Of a DNA stretch of 32,530 nt, positions 6,934 through 14,413 are shown one piece after another. The DNA lies in NCBI GenBank assembly GCA_017626045.1, contig JAGAJP010000032.1, positions 1 to 32,530 on the forward strand. The letters are read 5' to 3'. Under the pieces are notes generated by a model. That model made no database searches. It was not told where the DNA came from and was given only the letters and a program-made list of their open reading frames with translations. The translations under genes and the position numbers were made by a program. Origin of the DNA: Muribaculaceae bacterium. Lineage in GTDB: Bacteria; Bacteroidota; Bacteroidia; Bacteroidales; Muribaculaceae. Position 1 is the first letter of the stretch; the number at the start of each line of letters is the position of its first letter.

Positions 6934-8556
6934 ATGGAGCAGCAGTCAAGCAGATTCCAGAACCGCCCCCGACGTCCTGCGGTCCCGGTCACCGACCCTA
7001 CCGGCAAGCTGCCTCCCCGCGACACTGATCTCGAGGAGGCGGTGCTCGGCGCCCTCATGATTGAGAAGGACGCATACATGAACGTGTGCGACATTCTTAC
7101 CCCGGAGAGTTTCTACGACCCCGCAAACCAGAAGATTTACGAGGCTGTGTCGCAGCTCGGTCTCTCTCAGAGGCCTATCGACATGCTGACCGTAGTGGAG
7201 CAGTTGCGCGCCAACGGCTCTCTGGAGGAAGTGGGAGGTCCCCTGAAGATAACCCAGCTCACATCAAACATCTACTCCGCCGCAAACGTGGAATACCACG
7301 CCAAGATTGTGGCGCAGAAGTATCTCGCTCGCCGACTTATATCGTATGCCACCAACATCGAGACAAAGGCTTTCGATGAGGGCAACGATATCGACGACCT
7401 TCTTCAGGAAGCGGAGGCGCTGCTTTTCGACATTTCCCAAAACCAGATAAAGCGCGAGGTGACTCAGATCGACCCGGTAATCAACCAGGCTATCGAGCAG
7501 ATCCAGAATGCCGCCAACTCATCGTCGGGTCTCTCGGGTCTCCAGACCGGCTACACCGACCTCGACCGCATGACCTCCGGATGGCAGAATTCAGACCTTA
7601 TCATCATCGCCGCCCGTCCCGCCATGGGTAAGACGGCTTTCGTCCTCTCGATGGCAAAGGAGATGACCGTGACATATTCCATTCCGGTGGCTATCTTCAC
7701 CCTTGAGATGGCAAACGTGCAGTTGGTGAAGCGTCTGCTGTCAAACGTGGCAAGTCTCGAGGGCGAGAAGATCAAGAGCGGCCAACTCTCCAACGAGGAG
7801 TGGGACCGACTGAACGCCTGCCTGAAGAATATCTATTCGGCACCGCTGTATCTTGACGAGACTCCGGGTCTCAGTATCACCGAGCTGCGCACCAAGGCGC
7901 GCCGACTCGTAAGGGAGCACGGTGTGAAGATGATTATGATTGACTACCTTCAGCTGATGAATGCCGGAGGTCTCAAGCTCGGCAGCCGTGAGCAGGAGGT
8001 GTCCACGATATCCCGGTCGCTCAAGGCGCTTGCCAAGGAACTGAACATCCCGATTATCGCGCTGTCGCAGCTCAACCGAAGCACCGAGACCCGCGAAGAC
8101 AAGCGCCCCGTGCTCTCCGACCTTCGCGAGTCGGGTGCCATAGAGCAGGATGCAGACATCGTATGCTTCATCCACCGCCCCGAATACTACACCAAAAGCG
8201 GCGAGGACGCTCAGGGCAACGATATCCGCGGCCTTGCCGAACTCATTGTGGCAAAGCACCGTAGTGGCGCGGTCGGTGATGTCAAACTGCGCTTTGTGTC
8301 GAAATACGCCAAGTTCGAGAACTGGCAGGAAGGATACAATGCCGTGCGCAACGCCATCGGCGATGCCGGAGAAAGCAAGAAGATGGAATTCCAATCGAAG
8401 ATGAACTCCGCGAGTCTCGGTGGCGGTGAACCCTCGGTAGCCTCAAAATTCTCCACCGGAGGCACCAACTTCAGCTTCGCCTCCGACCCCCTCCCCGGAG
8501 CCGACCCCAACCCCGACATCATGCCCGACTCCCCCTCCGACACCGTCCCCTTCTAA
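6934..8556 (+). CDS. dnaB: Replicative DNA helicase DnaB
   Basis: The hexameric helicase that unwinds DNA at the replication fork and binds primase. The N-terminal DnaB domain spans about residues 25-130 (LPPRDTDLEEAVLGALM is typical of its start). The C-terminal RecA-like motor carries Walker A ARPAMGKT (227-234), FTLEM, Walker B MIDYLQLM (from 335), and the SQLNR and DLRESGAIEQDAD motifs. The 540 residues include a Gly/Ser/Pro-rich tail after about 490 that is probably disordered. No intein is present. The start is 7 nt after pepP. No clear terminator follows; a dispersed GGAGG repeat hairpin begins 15 nt after the stop. Confidence 0.97.
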   Translation: MEQQSSRFQNRPRRPAVPVTDPTGKLPPRDTDLEEAVLGALMIEKDAYMNVCDILTPESFYDPANQKIYEAVSQLGLSQRPIDMLTVVEQLRANGSLEEVGGPLKITQLTSNIYSAANVEYHAKIVAQKYLARRLISYATNIETKAFDEGNDIDDLLQEAEALLFDISQNQIKREVTQIDPVINQAIEQIQNAANSSSGLSGLQTGYTDLDRMTSGWQNSDLIIIAARPAMGKTAFVLSMAKEMTVTYSIPVAIFTLEMANVQLVKRLLSNVASLEGEKIKSGQLSNEEWDRLNACLKNIYSAPLYLDETPGLSITELRTKARRLVREHGVKMIMIDYLQLMNAGGLKLGSREQEVSTISRSLKALAKELNIPIIALSQLNRSTETREDKRPVLSDLRESGAIEQDADIVCFIHRPEYYTKSGEDAQGNDIRGLAELIVAKHRSGAVGDVKLRFVSKYAKFENWQEGYNAVRNAIGDAGESKKMEFQSKMNSASLGGGEPSVASKFSTGGTNFSFASDPLPGADPNPDIMPDSPSDTVPF

Positions 8557-8570
8557 CCCCGAGGGCCCGT

Positions 8571-8595
8571 GGAGGGAGCGACCTCCGGGCGCGAC
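8571..8595 (+). repeat. GGAGGGAGCGACCTCC hairpin element, copy 2
   Basis: The 25-base core is identical to the copy at 4591, including the trailing GGGCGCGAC. GGAGG/CCTCC can form a stem. It sits just after the dnaB stop. Being 3' of a gene in both cases may mean a role in transcript ends or stability, but two cases do not prove this. Confidence 0.65.
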
Positions 8596-8662
8596 AAAGA
8601 GTCGGAGTTATGCCCCCTTCCCAAGAGCGACACCAAAGCATCGTAATCCTATCGTTCTGTTA

Positions 8663-8682
8663 GCAGTCCGTGTTCGGACTGC
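8663..8682. other. Perfect hairpin downstream of dnaB
   Basis: GCAGTCCG pairs fully with CGGACTGC around the loop TGTT. No T-run follows on the + strand, so a standard terminator is unlikely. It lies between the GGAGG element and a 9-bp array in the roughly 240-base gene-free stretch after dnaB. Confidence 0.55.
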
Positions 8683-8697
8683 CCGTGCCTGTGAGCC

Positions 8698-8742
8698 CTC
8701 ATATTCCTCATATATCTCATACTCCTCATATATCTCAGAGCT
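8698..8742. repeat. 9-bp tandem array (CTCATATAT-type)
   Basis: Five 9-base units in a row: CTCATATTC, CTCATATAT, CTCATACTC, CTCATATAT, CTCAGAGCT. The array lies next to the broken end of the IS3-type remnant. Confidence 0.8.
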
Positions 8743-8798
8743 TAAATAAGTCATCATCCACCAAAGCCTATGAATAATTTCACTGTCCCTTCCGGGCT

Positions 8799-9053
8799 CT
8801 TGCGCATAAGTCGGCGCACGCGCTTTTCGTTGACGGTATAGTCCTTCTCGCGGAGAACCATTGTCATGGTCTTCACGCCCGTCGTCGGATGGTCAAGGTA
8901 ATACTCGTCTATTATCTCCATTATCCTCAGATTGAGACCGGATTCGCCCTACGGCTTGTAATAGAGGTTGCTGCGGTTGAACTTCATGTACTTGCAGAAT
9001 CTGTTGCGGCTCATGCCTGCGGGGCGTTTCATCTCAAGGTCCGCTATCTCACT
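8799..9053 (-). pseudogene. IS3-family orfB remnant (truncated, in-frame stop)
   Basis: Reading the - strand from 9053 gives IADLEMKRPAGMSRNRF, then NLYYKP, a TAG at 8951-8949, and further downstream MEIIDEYYLDHPTTGVK and NEKRVRRLMRK. These match the N-terminal HTH region of IS3 orfB, where the family normally continues into the DDE integrase core. The match stops at the LMRK motif near 8799, so about three quarters of the protein is absent. The stop falls where a GE-type continuation of the family is still readable, which points to a single point change. Confidence 0.7.
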
Positions 9054-9349
9054 TTGAGTCCGGCATCCTCGCAGGCTTTCGCAAAAAAATCGCAGTCGAT
9101 TGTCAACTGTCCCACCTTTTTGAGAAGACGGTCTTTCTCGGCCGTCACCTTCTTGAGCTCGCTCTTGCTCTCCGTGTCTTTTCCGAAGGCTTTGTCCGCG
9201 TTGTTAAGCAACTCGTTCTTCCACTCTGTAATTTTCGAGGGCGCCATGCCATATTTCTTGGCCAGCGACTCCAGAGGCTCCGTTTCCTTGAGCGCTTCTA
9301 CGGCGACTTTCGCCTTGAAAGAAGCTGTAAATTTCGATTGTCTTGCCAT
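9044..9349 (-). CDS. IS3-family transposase OrfA (HTH protein)
   Basis: 101 residues, the normal size of IS3 OrfA. The N-terminal helix-turn-helix (FKAKVAVEALKETEPLESLAKKYGMAPSKITEWK, cut by a few residues each side of the turn, about 11-45) is followed by a leucine-zipper-like helix (AEKDRLLKKVGQLTIDCDFF) used for dimerisation. In active elements OrfA binds the IS ends and, by frameshifting into orfB, gives the transposase. Here orfB is broken, so OrfA is an orphan. A -7-like TATATTTG lies 21 nt upstream of the ATG. Confidence 0.82.
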   Translation of the reverse strand: MARQSKFTASFKAKVAVEALKETEPLESLAKKYGMAPSKITEWKNELLNNADKAFGKDTESKSELKKVTAEKDRLLKKVGQLTIDCDFFAKACEDAGLKVR

Positions 9350-9369
9350 TTTGATTTTCTTCTTTTTTA

Positions 9370-9377
9370 CAAATATA
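9370..9377 (-). promoter_or_regulatory. Probable -7 box of the orfA promoter
   Basis: TATATTTG on the - strand fits TAnnTTTG exactly. No clear TTTG was found about 20 nt further upstream, so only the -7 element is claimed. Confidence 0.4.
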
Positions 9378-9442
9378 GCGATTTTTCGTCATACCGCCAT
9401 AATTGTGTCTGTCTGAAAATCGGGGAGTATTATATCCCATGT

Positions 9443-9470
9443 CGCGAAGCCAATTCTAAATTCTAAATTC
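9443..9470 (-). repeat. AATTTAGAATT/GCTTCGCG repeat arm at the 3' end of the GNAT gene
   Basis: On the - strand this reads GAATTTAGAATTTAGAATT then GGCTTCGCG. The same unit occurs at 9932-9962, inverted at 9999-10020, and at 20826-20868. The last codons and stop (E-F-R-I-stop) of the GNAT gene lie inside this arm. Confidence 0.75.
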
Positions 9471-9923
9471 GAGCGTGGTCTTTTGGGGCTGTAGCCCTAA
9501 GGATTGATAGAAGCGCATCGCGCCGGGATTGCACGCCCATACGTTGAGGGTGATGTTGTAGAAGGAGTTTTCTTTTGCCCATTCCCTGACGTTTCGGTAG
9601 AGGTCGCTCCCGATATGTTTTCCGCGCATTGCTGCGTCTACGCAGAGGTCGTCGATATAGAGGGTCTTGACGGGCTGCAGATGATGGTCATGGCTATGGT
9701 CGATGATTCGGCAGAAGCAGTAGCCTACTGTTCTGTCTTCCTCGTCGGTGCTTACGAAGACAGGGGTAGTGGGGTCGCTGATTATCTCGGCGACTTTCTC
9801 CCGGGTGTATTTGCGAACGTCTTTGATAAAGAGGTCGGGACGCCCTTCGGCGTGCACGTTGTTGACTTGAAGCAGGAGACGCATGATGGCTTCCATGTCT
9901 TTGGCTTGAGCTTTTCTAAACAT
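9456..9923 (-). CDS. GNAT family N-acetyltransferase
   Basis: A 155-residue single-domain GNAT enzyme that would transfer an acetyl group from acetyl-CoA to an amine; the substrate cannot be read. IDDLCVDAAMRGKHIGSDLY (about 90-109) is motif A with the acetyl-CoA loop R-G-K-H-I-G. WACNPGAMRFYQSLGL near the C-terminus is the typical motif B end. The nearest families are single-domain acetyltransferases of the RimI/PhnO type. The gene is isolated: the repeat arms at 9443-9470 and 9932-9962 bracket it in inverted orientation, and the final EFRI and stop are encoded by repeat sequence. This suggests that the repeat replaced the original end of the gene. No consensus promoter was found upstream. 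Confidence 0.85.
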   Translation of the reverse strand: MFRKAQAKDMEAIMRLLLQVNNVHAEGRPDLFIKDVRKYTREKVAEIISDPTTPVFVSTDEEDRTVGYCFCRIIDHSHDHHLQPVKTLYIDDLCVDAAMRGKHIGSDLYRNVREWAKENSFYNITLNVWACNPGAMRFYQSLGLQPQKTTLEFRI

Positions 9924-9931
9924 CTTTTTTT

Positions 9932-10020
9932 AGAATTTAGAATTTAGAATTGAGCTTCGCGCGGGAGTCGGACCGGTCGGACCGGTCTGACTTCCTCTGC
10001 GCGAAGCCAATTCTAAATTC
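9932..10020. repeat. Composite inverted repeat with 9-bp units in the loop
   Basis: The left arm (9932-9962) has GAATTTA-type heptamers then GAGCTTCGCGC. The right arm (9999-10020) is its inverse, GCGCGAAGCC then AATTCTAAATTC. The 22-23-base arms pair with a single bulge. The 36-base loop holds 9-base units GTCGGACCG, GTCGGACCG, GTCTGACTT (9967-9993), themselves containing the self-complementary GACCGGTC. The left arm plus 9-base array order matches the larger element at 20826-20995. Confidence 0.75.
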
Positions 10021-10102
10021 TCAATTTTCAATTTTTTTGAACCCTTGCTGGCTATTTTGCGTTATGTTTATAAAATGAAAAACACACTAAAAAATATGAA
10101 AT

Positions 10103-10339
10103 ATGGATACTAAAGAAAAAGACGTCGAACGTCGTCAGGAAATGGAAGACAGAGCTTTCGATACTATGCGCAAGGCAGGCGAACTCAAAGAGGAAGGCCG
10201 CATGCGCAAGGAAGAGGGAAAGGTGAGAAGCAGCCGCCTCTGGATCTGGCTCGGAGTACTCGTGCTAATTTTCATTCTTGTCTACTGGCTGTTTGCAATC
10301 GGAACTTTCGGTGATCTCGCCAACTGGTTTAACGGCTGA
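10103..10339 (+). CDS. Small single-pass membrane protein
   Basis: A 78-residue protein of unknown function. Residues 1-43 are highly charged and probably helical or coiled (KEKDVERRQEMEDRAF and KEEGRMRKEEGKVR). Residues about 46-67 (LWIWLGVLVLIFILVYWLFAI) are one transmembrane helix, and a short tail GTFGDLANWFNG follows. With Lys/Arg before the helix, the N-terminus is probably cytoplasmic. A -7-like TATGTTTA at 10063-10070 misses the consensus at one base and has no well-spaced -33. A strong terminator begins 48 nt after the stop, which supports a real monocistronic gene. Confidence 0.75.
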   Translation: MDTKEKDVERRQEMEDRAFDTMRKAGELKEEGRMRKEEGKVRSSRLWIWLGVLVLIFILVYWLFAIGTFGDLANWFNG

Positions 10340-10386
10340 CACAAGACCAACCCTGACTCTTCAAACCCCAACTGATACTCTTGAAT

Positions 10387-10427
10387 AAGTCTCTTCTTCC
10401 CCTTAAAGCCGAAGAAGAGGCTTTTTT
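10387..10427 (+). terminator. Strong rho-independent terminator of the small membrane protein gene
   Basis: CTCTTCTTC (10391-10399) pairs with GAAGAAGAG (10411-10419). The stem extends outward through AAGT/GCTT with one wobble, and a run of six Ts follows (10422-10427). It also separates this gene from convergent radC. Confidence 0.87.
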
Positions 10428-10452
10428 GCGTCAGATATCCGACCCTCAGGCT

Positions 10453-11208
10453 TTACGTCATCCTCCCTTCATCGTTGTAGGAATAATATCCCCCTACAGT
10501 CACTATCACATGGTCGAGCATCCTGATGTCGAGCGACCGGCACGCCTGATTCATCGTTCGCGTTATCCCGTCGTCCTGTGGCGACGGTCTCAGCTGGCCC
10601 GACGGATGGTTGTGACACAATATCAGAGAGCAGGCGTCCTCAAGAAGGGCGCGCTTCATGATCATCTTCACGTCAAACACCGAGGCGCTCTGTCCTCCGC
10701 TCGATACCCGGAATTCCTTTATCACCTGATTGCGCCTGTTGAGCAACAATACCCATATCTCCTCGTGCGGCAGATTGGCTATCCGGCAGCGCATCCGCTC
10801 ATATATCTTCTTCGATGAGGATATGGGGTCTACGGTCTTTGTGGCGGCTTCCGTCGCTTCACGAAGATACCGCCGCATTATCTCCATCATCGCCTCGATC
10901 TGAAGAGCCTTGGCGTCTCCTATTCCCTTGGTGAGCGTCAGTTCCTTTCGCGACCTTCGCTCGAGTTTCAGCAGCGAGTTGTCGTTGTCGTCGAGAAGTT
11001 GCCGGCATAGGTCGGTTATCGGAAGACCCTGCTGCCCCGTGCGCAGAATCACCGCAAGCAGCTCGGCTGTGGTCAGCGAGCCGATGCCGTGGTTGATGGC
11101 GCGTTCGCGAGGTCGCTCCTCGCAACTCATTTCCTTTATGGTGCGCACCTTCCCGAATGAGGCGTTTTCCGGCTCATGAGCCTCGAGTCCGAAGTCTTCG
11201 CGTGTCAT
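10453..11208 (-). CDS. radC: RadC family JAMM-domain protein
   Basis: A 251-residue RadC/YicR protein. The N-terminal helix-hairpin-helix region has ERPRERAINHGIGSLTTAELLA and LTKGIGDAKALQIEAM. The C-terminal JAMM metalloprotease-like domain has E-F-R-V-S-S-G, LILCHNHPSG and the distal Asp of SPQDD, so the metal site is complete. The link to DNA repair is doubtful in this family and the true function is unknown. The ATG overlaps the upstream glycosyltransferase stop as ATGA, which fixes the start and suggests translational coupling. The operon is efp-GT2-radC. The N-terminal 20 residues before VRTIKEM are longer than in many relatives. Confidence 0.93.
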   Translation of the reverse strand: MTREDFGLEAHEPENASFGKVRTIKEMSCEERPRERAINHGIGSLTTAELLAVILRTGQQGLPITDLCRQLLDDNDNSLLKLERRSRKELTLTKGIGDAKALQIEAMMEIMRRYLREATEAATKTVDPISSSKKIYERMRCRIANLPHEEIWVLLLNRRNQVIKEFRVSSGGQSASVFDVKMIMKRALLEDACSLILCHNHPSGQLRPSPQDDGITRTMNQACRSLDIRMLDHVIVTVGGYYSYNDEGRMT

Positions 11209-12203
11209 TTCCCCTTCCTCATTTTAATCTCCTGCTCCTCGTCCCTGCCGTGGCGCAGCACGATTTTCCATATATACGCCCGCAGAAATCCGGTGCCGTA
11301 GCCCAGCAGCTGAACCATCGACGCCGCCACGGCGCGGCATCCCACCTTCACGCTGCGGGTGTCGATGCATGCGGTGATCCACAGGGCCAATAGATATACG
11401 GCAAGCGGTATCAGCCACATCGGATTGAAAAAACTGAGCACGATGAGCGTCACTGCGCCGATTGTGAAGATTGCCGGAGCCCAGTGCACAGCCTTCATGC
11501 TGCCGGGATAGAGCAGCTGGAGGGTGATGCGCGACATGCCGAACACATGCACCTGGCGCCAGAACTTGGCGAGGGTGCCTCTGCGCTTGTGGAAAACCTT
11601 GACTTCGCGCAGGAGTTCCGGTGAATAGCCTCCGAGGCGTATCCGGGTCGACATGTCGATGTCCTCGCTGAACATCTCGCGGAAACCTCCCACCTTTTCG
11701 TATACCTCGCGCGAGAATCCCATGTTGAAGGTGCGCGGCACGAATTTCTCCATCCTTACCTTTCCGCCGCGGATGCCGCCGGTGGTGAGAAATGAGGTCA
11801 TCGCGAAGTTTATCGCCTTCTGGGTGTCGGTGAAGCTGCTGTGGGCGTCGTCGGGACCTCCGTAGCAGTCGCGCCATTTTTCGTCGAGACAGCGGCGAAG
11901 GTTCGCTATGTAGTCGGGCGGCAGTATGCAGTCCGAGTCCACGAATATGAAATAGTCGCCCCGGGCATGCTCCATGCCGTAGTTCCTGGCAGGCGAGCGC
12001 CCCTCGTTGTCCTTGAAAAAGTACTGCAGGTCGACTTCCGGGGCAAATGCCTCGGCTGTCGCCCTGCAGGGTAGGGTGCTTCCGTCTTCCACTATCACCG
12101 CCTCAAAACCCTTGTCGCTCTGGCGAGCGAGGCTTTCGAGGAGTTCCTTTACTTCTTCCTCCCGGTTGTAGACCGGCACTATTATGGAAAACAGGAGTGC
12201 CAT
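11205..12203 (-). CDS. Family 2 glycosyltransferase with C-terminal membrane segments
   Basis: A 332-residue GT-A fold enzyme that transfers a sugar from a nucleotide donor. FSIIVPVYNREEEV (5-18) is the N-terminal nucleotide fold, EDGS lies at 39-42, and the DxD-type metal motif FVDSDC (DSD at 89-91) is followed by an ED motif in MFSEDIDMSTRIRLGGY. Two or three hydrophobic stretches at about 240-285 should anchor the C-terminus in the inner membrane. The acceptor is unknown; a role in cell-envelope polysaccharide or lipid-linked glycan synthesis is inference. It lies 34 nt after efp and overlaps radC by 4 nt. Confidence 0.88.
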   Translation of the reverse strand: MALLFSIIVPVYNREEEVKELLESLARQSDKGFEAVIVEDGSTLPCRATAEAFAPEVDLQYFFKDNEGRSPARNYGMEHARGDYFIFVDSDCILPPDYIANLRRCLDEKWRDCYGGPDDAHSSFTDTQKAINFAMTSFLTTGGIRGGKVRMEKFVPRTFNMGFSREVYEKVGGFREMFSEDIDMSTRIRLGGYSPELLREVKVFHKRRGTLAKFWRQVHVFGMSRITLQLLYPGSMKAVHWAPAIFTIGAVTLIVLSFFNPMWLIPLAVYLLALWITACIDTRSVKVGCRAVAASMVQLLGYGTGFLRAYIWKIVLRHGRDEEQEIKMRKGK

Positions 12204-12237
12204 GGTGTCTTAGCTGATATGTGCGTCCTGACGCGGA

Positions 12238-12804
12238 TCACGCCTTTACGCGGCCTACGTATGAACCGTCGCGTGTGTCAATTTCGATGGTCTCGCCTTC
12301 GTTGATGAAGAGAGGCACTCTCACTTCGGCTCCGGTCTCAACTGTGGCGGGCTTCAGTGTGTTGGTGGCGGTGTCGCCCTTAAGTCCGGGCTCGGTGTAG
12401 GTCACTTTCAGTTTTGTCTTGAGAGGCATCTCTGCGAAGAGCACGGTGTCGGTAGAGGCGTCGCGAACCACTTCCACTGTGTCGCCTTCCTTCATGAAGT
12501 CGGAGCCTGTCACGAGGTCTTTCTTGATGGGCACCTGGTCGTAGGTCTCGTTGTCCATGAAGATGTCGTCGTTGCCGTCCTGATACAGGTACTGGTAGGG
12601 GCGGCGCTCAACCCTTACGTCCTCGAGCTTCTCGCCGATGTTGAAGCGGCGTTCGAGCACACGGCCGTCGACAACGTTCTTCAGTTTTGTGCGCATGAAG
12701 GTGTTGCCTTTGCCGGGTTTCACATGAAGGAATTCGATCACGAAGTAGAGCTGGCCGTCCATGCGGATGCATGTGCCGTTCTTGATGTCTTGAGCGTTCA
12801 TCAT
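12238..12804 (-). CDS. efp: Translation elongation factor P
   Basis: EF-P binds the ribosome next to the P-site tRNA and relieves stalling at polyproline. The 188-residue protein has the three-domain layout: an N-terminal KOW-like domain with the tip loop [10 protein letters not shown], an OB domain from about residue 68, and a C-terminal OB domain ending [15 protein letters not shown]. The loop lysine (Lys32) is the position that is modified in other bacteria; no modification enzyme is encoded in this window. Two adjacent ATG codons open the frame, so the start may be one codon later. It is the first gene of efp-GT2-radC and is divergent from rpmH. Confidence 0.96.
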   Translation of the reverse strand: MMNAQDIKNGTCIRMDGQLYFVIEFLHVKPGKGNTFMRTKLKNVVDGRVLERRFNIGEKLEDVRVERRPYQYLYQDGNDDIFMDNETYDQVPIKKDLVTGSDFMKEGDTVEVVRDASTDTVLFAEMPLKTKLKVTYTEPGLKGDTATNTLKPATVETGAEVRVPLFINEGETIEIDTRDGSYVGRVKA

Positions 12805-12839
12805 ATCGGTTGATGTGTTTTTTATTATCGTTTGTGGTG

Positions 12840-12870
12840 CAAAATTACAAAAAAAAACCTAATATTCAGA
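12840..12870 (-). promoter_or_regulatory. Promoter of efp
   Basis: On the - strand TAATTTTG (12847-12840) fits TAnnTTTG. A TCTG at 12870-12867, 19 nt upstream, matches the -33 TTTG at three of four bases. The predicted start near 12833 gives a leader of about 30 nt. Confidence 0.6.
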
Positions 12871-12927
12871 ATACTCAGCCATAAAAGATATAAAAACACG
12901 CTTAAATAGCGAAAAATCCCCAAATTT

Positions 12928-12959
12928 TTTGGCTATATCAAATAGATTTCCTAATTTTG
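12928..12959 (+). promoter_or_regulatory. Consensus promoter of rpmH
   Basis: TTTG (12928-12931), 20 nt, then TAATTTTG (12952-12959) matches all fixed positions of the Bacteroidota consensus. The predicted start near 12966 lies about 43 nt before the rpmH ATG. It is divergent from the efp promoter. Confidence 0.82.
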
Positions 12960-13008
12960 CACTCCGAAAGTAGTAACGCAAGCAGAAATAATTAAAACGT
13001 CATAAAAT

Positions 13009-13164
13009 ATGAAAAGAACATTCCAGCCTTCCAATCGCAGAAGAATCAACAAGCACGGCTTCCGTGAAAGAATGGCTACCGCCGACGGTCGCAAAGTTTT
13101 GGCTCGCCGTCGCGCCAAAGGCCGTCGCTCTCTTACTGTTTCCGATCGTCTCGCAAGCAAGTAA
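13009..13164 (+). CDS. rpmH: 50S ribosomal protein L34
   Basis: A 51-residue, very basic ribosomal protein of the large subunit. It begins [18 protein letters not shown], continues with [20 protein letters not shown] and ends [10 protein letters not shown], the signature of L34 over its full length. It is short and easily missed. It has a consensus promoter and its own strong terminator, so it is a single-gene unit. rnpA, its usual neighbour in many bacteria, is not beside it; menA lies downstream in the opposite direction. Confidence 0.96.
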   Translation: MKRTFQPSNRRRINKHGFRERMATADGRKVLARRRAKGRRSLTVSDRLASK

Positions 13165-13201
13165 TAAGAGAGGCAGGTAATTAGCCATAGCGAAAAAAAT
13201 A

Positions 13202-13237
13202 CCGGGATAGCGCGTCAGGCGTTGTCCCGGATTTTTT
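13202..13237 (+). terminator. Rho-independent terminator of rpmH
   Basis: CCGGGA (13202-13207) pairs with TCCCGG (13225-13230). AGCGC and GCGTT extend the stem inside, and ATTTTTT follows. It lies 37 nt after the rpmH stop. Confidence 0.87.
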
Positions 13238-13310
13238 ATGCATAAGTGTCCTGTTGTATGAGAGGGCTCTCTCTTTTGCGAAGGAAGCTGTTTCTATTTT
13301 TCTGATTTCG

Positions 13311-14240
13311 TCAGGCTATTCCCGGCACTTGTGCCATCACGATGTCGATGATGCTCCAGACAGTGGTGGCGAGTAGCAGGATGGCTGTGTATTTCAGCAC
13401 TTTGTTAAGTTCCGAACCGGTGAATTTAAAGAGTGCCCATATCACAGGGAGAAACCAAACCGCCACCGCTGTATAGCCTGCCCATCCCCACGGAGTCTGA
13501 GCCGGAAGCGTGGCATACCACACGAGCGCGAGACCGATATATGTGAGCGCGGCATAAGTCACCTTCATTGCAGTGGCGCCAAAGATCACAGCCTTGGTCC
13601 GTTTGCCGACGCGGCTGTCGTCCTTGATGTCGCGAACATTGTTTACGGTGAGCACATTCGCGCCCAACACTCCGATTCCGAGCGACGCGAGGAGCGCCAT
13701 CTTCCACATCTCACCCAATTCAGCCGCCATCTCGCCGCCGTCCCAGTTTCCGCACTGCACATAAGCCGTAAGCGTCACGGGAACGAAGCCGTAGAATATC
13801 ACCACCATCTCGTCGCCCAGTCCATGATGGGAGAGTGGCCAGGGACCGGTGCTGTAGGCGAATGCCGCTATGGATATCAGGATTCCGACTGCAATCAGCC
13901 AGAGCCCTCCCCAGTGAATCAGTGTGCATCCTAAGGCACAGTCGGCTATCATCAGCAGAATCATAGCCCTTTTCATAGCCTCGGGCTTTATGTCGCCCTC
14001 GGTGACTCCCCTCCGGAATCCCTGCCGCCCCTTGCGGTCAAGACCGTTGATGAAGTCATAGTATTCGTTTGCGAAATTGCTCACGATCTGCGCCGCGACA
14101 GCAAATACAAGGCATATTGCGGCCGGCAGCGGGTCGAAGTGTCTGTAGGCTATTGCTATCGCACATCCGGCCAGTACTCCGGCCGAACTCACCGGCAGTG
14201 TCCTGAGGCGCATTGCCTCTATCCATGGTGATTTAGACAT
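13311..14240 (-). CDS. menA: 1,4-dihydroxy-2-naphthoate polyprenyltransferase
   Basis: A UbiA-family integral membrane enzyme that attaches the polyprenyl chain to 1,4-dihydroxy-2-naphthoate in menaquinone synthesis. It has 309 residues with about eight or nine hydrophobic segments. The two Asp-rich prenyl-diphosphate/Mg motifs are NFANEYYDFINGLD (about 55-68) and NNVRDIKDDSRVGKRT (about 195-210). N-terminal WIEAMRLRTLPVSSAGV is typical of MenA rather than UbiA. It has its own probable promoter and is separated from tadA by 173 nt. It indicates menaquinone-based anaerobic respiration. Confidence 0.93.
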   Translation of the reverse strand: MSKSPWIEAMRLRTLPVSSAGVLAGCAIAIAYRHFDPLPAAICLVFAVAAQIVSNFANEYYDFINGLDRKGRQGFRRGVTEGDIKPEAMKRAMILLMIADCALGCTLIHWGGLWLIAVGILISIAAFAYSTGPWPLSHHGLGDEMVVIFYGFVPVTLTAYVQCGNWDGGEMAAELGEMWKMALLASLGIGVLGANVLTVNNVRDIKDDSRVGKRTKAVIFGATAMKVTYAALTYIGLALVWYATLPAQTPWGWAGYTAVAVWFLPVIWALFKFTGSELNKVLKYTAILLLATTVWSIIDIVMAQVPGIA

Positions 14241-14272
14241 GTTGTTCTCTTCATTAATTTCTTAAAGTACCT

Positions 14273-14330
14273 CTGCCTTCCGGCAGCCAACTTTATTGCA
14301 AATTTAACAAAAAAAATATAATTTAAGAAA
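14273..14330 (-). promoter_or_regulatory. menA promoter and leader hairpin
   Basis: On the - strand TAAATTTG (14306-14299) fits TAnnTTTG, with TTTC at 14330-14327 (20 nt spacing) as a three-of-four -33 box. In the leader CTGCC (14273-14277) and GGCAG (14282-14286) form a 5-bp hairpin with a tetraloop. Leader length is about 50 nt. Confidence 0.55.
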
Positions 14331-14413
14331 TTATTTTGAAATATTTTTGCAATATTCATGAAATATGCATAAAGCATTCATGAAATGAAGAGAATATGGC
14401 ATGAAATCTTGGT

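Larger units (their letters stand above)
8799..9377 (-). mobile_element. Decayed IS3-family insertion sequence
   Basis: On the - strand an intact orfA is followed by the N-terminal part of orfB in a different frame, the usual IS3 arrangement with programmed frameshifting. orfB is interrupted by a TAG and loses resemblance to the family after about 8799, so the DDE catalytic region is missing. Terminal inverted repeats and a target duplication could not be identified, so the ends given are only the coding/promoter limits. The element cannot transpose on its own. Confidence 0.75.

Noticed and set aside
8663..8682. Terminator for dnaB
   Set aside because: The stem is perfect but no T-run follows on the + strand, and it lies over 100 nt after the stop.
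8889..9416. A 175-codon + strand open frame over the IS remnant
   Set aside because: Antisense to IS3 orfA/orfB, which are recognisable; its hydrophobic C-terminus comes from the antisense of Lys-rich codons.
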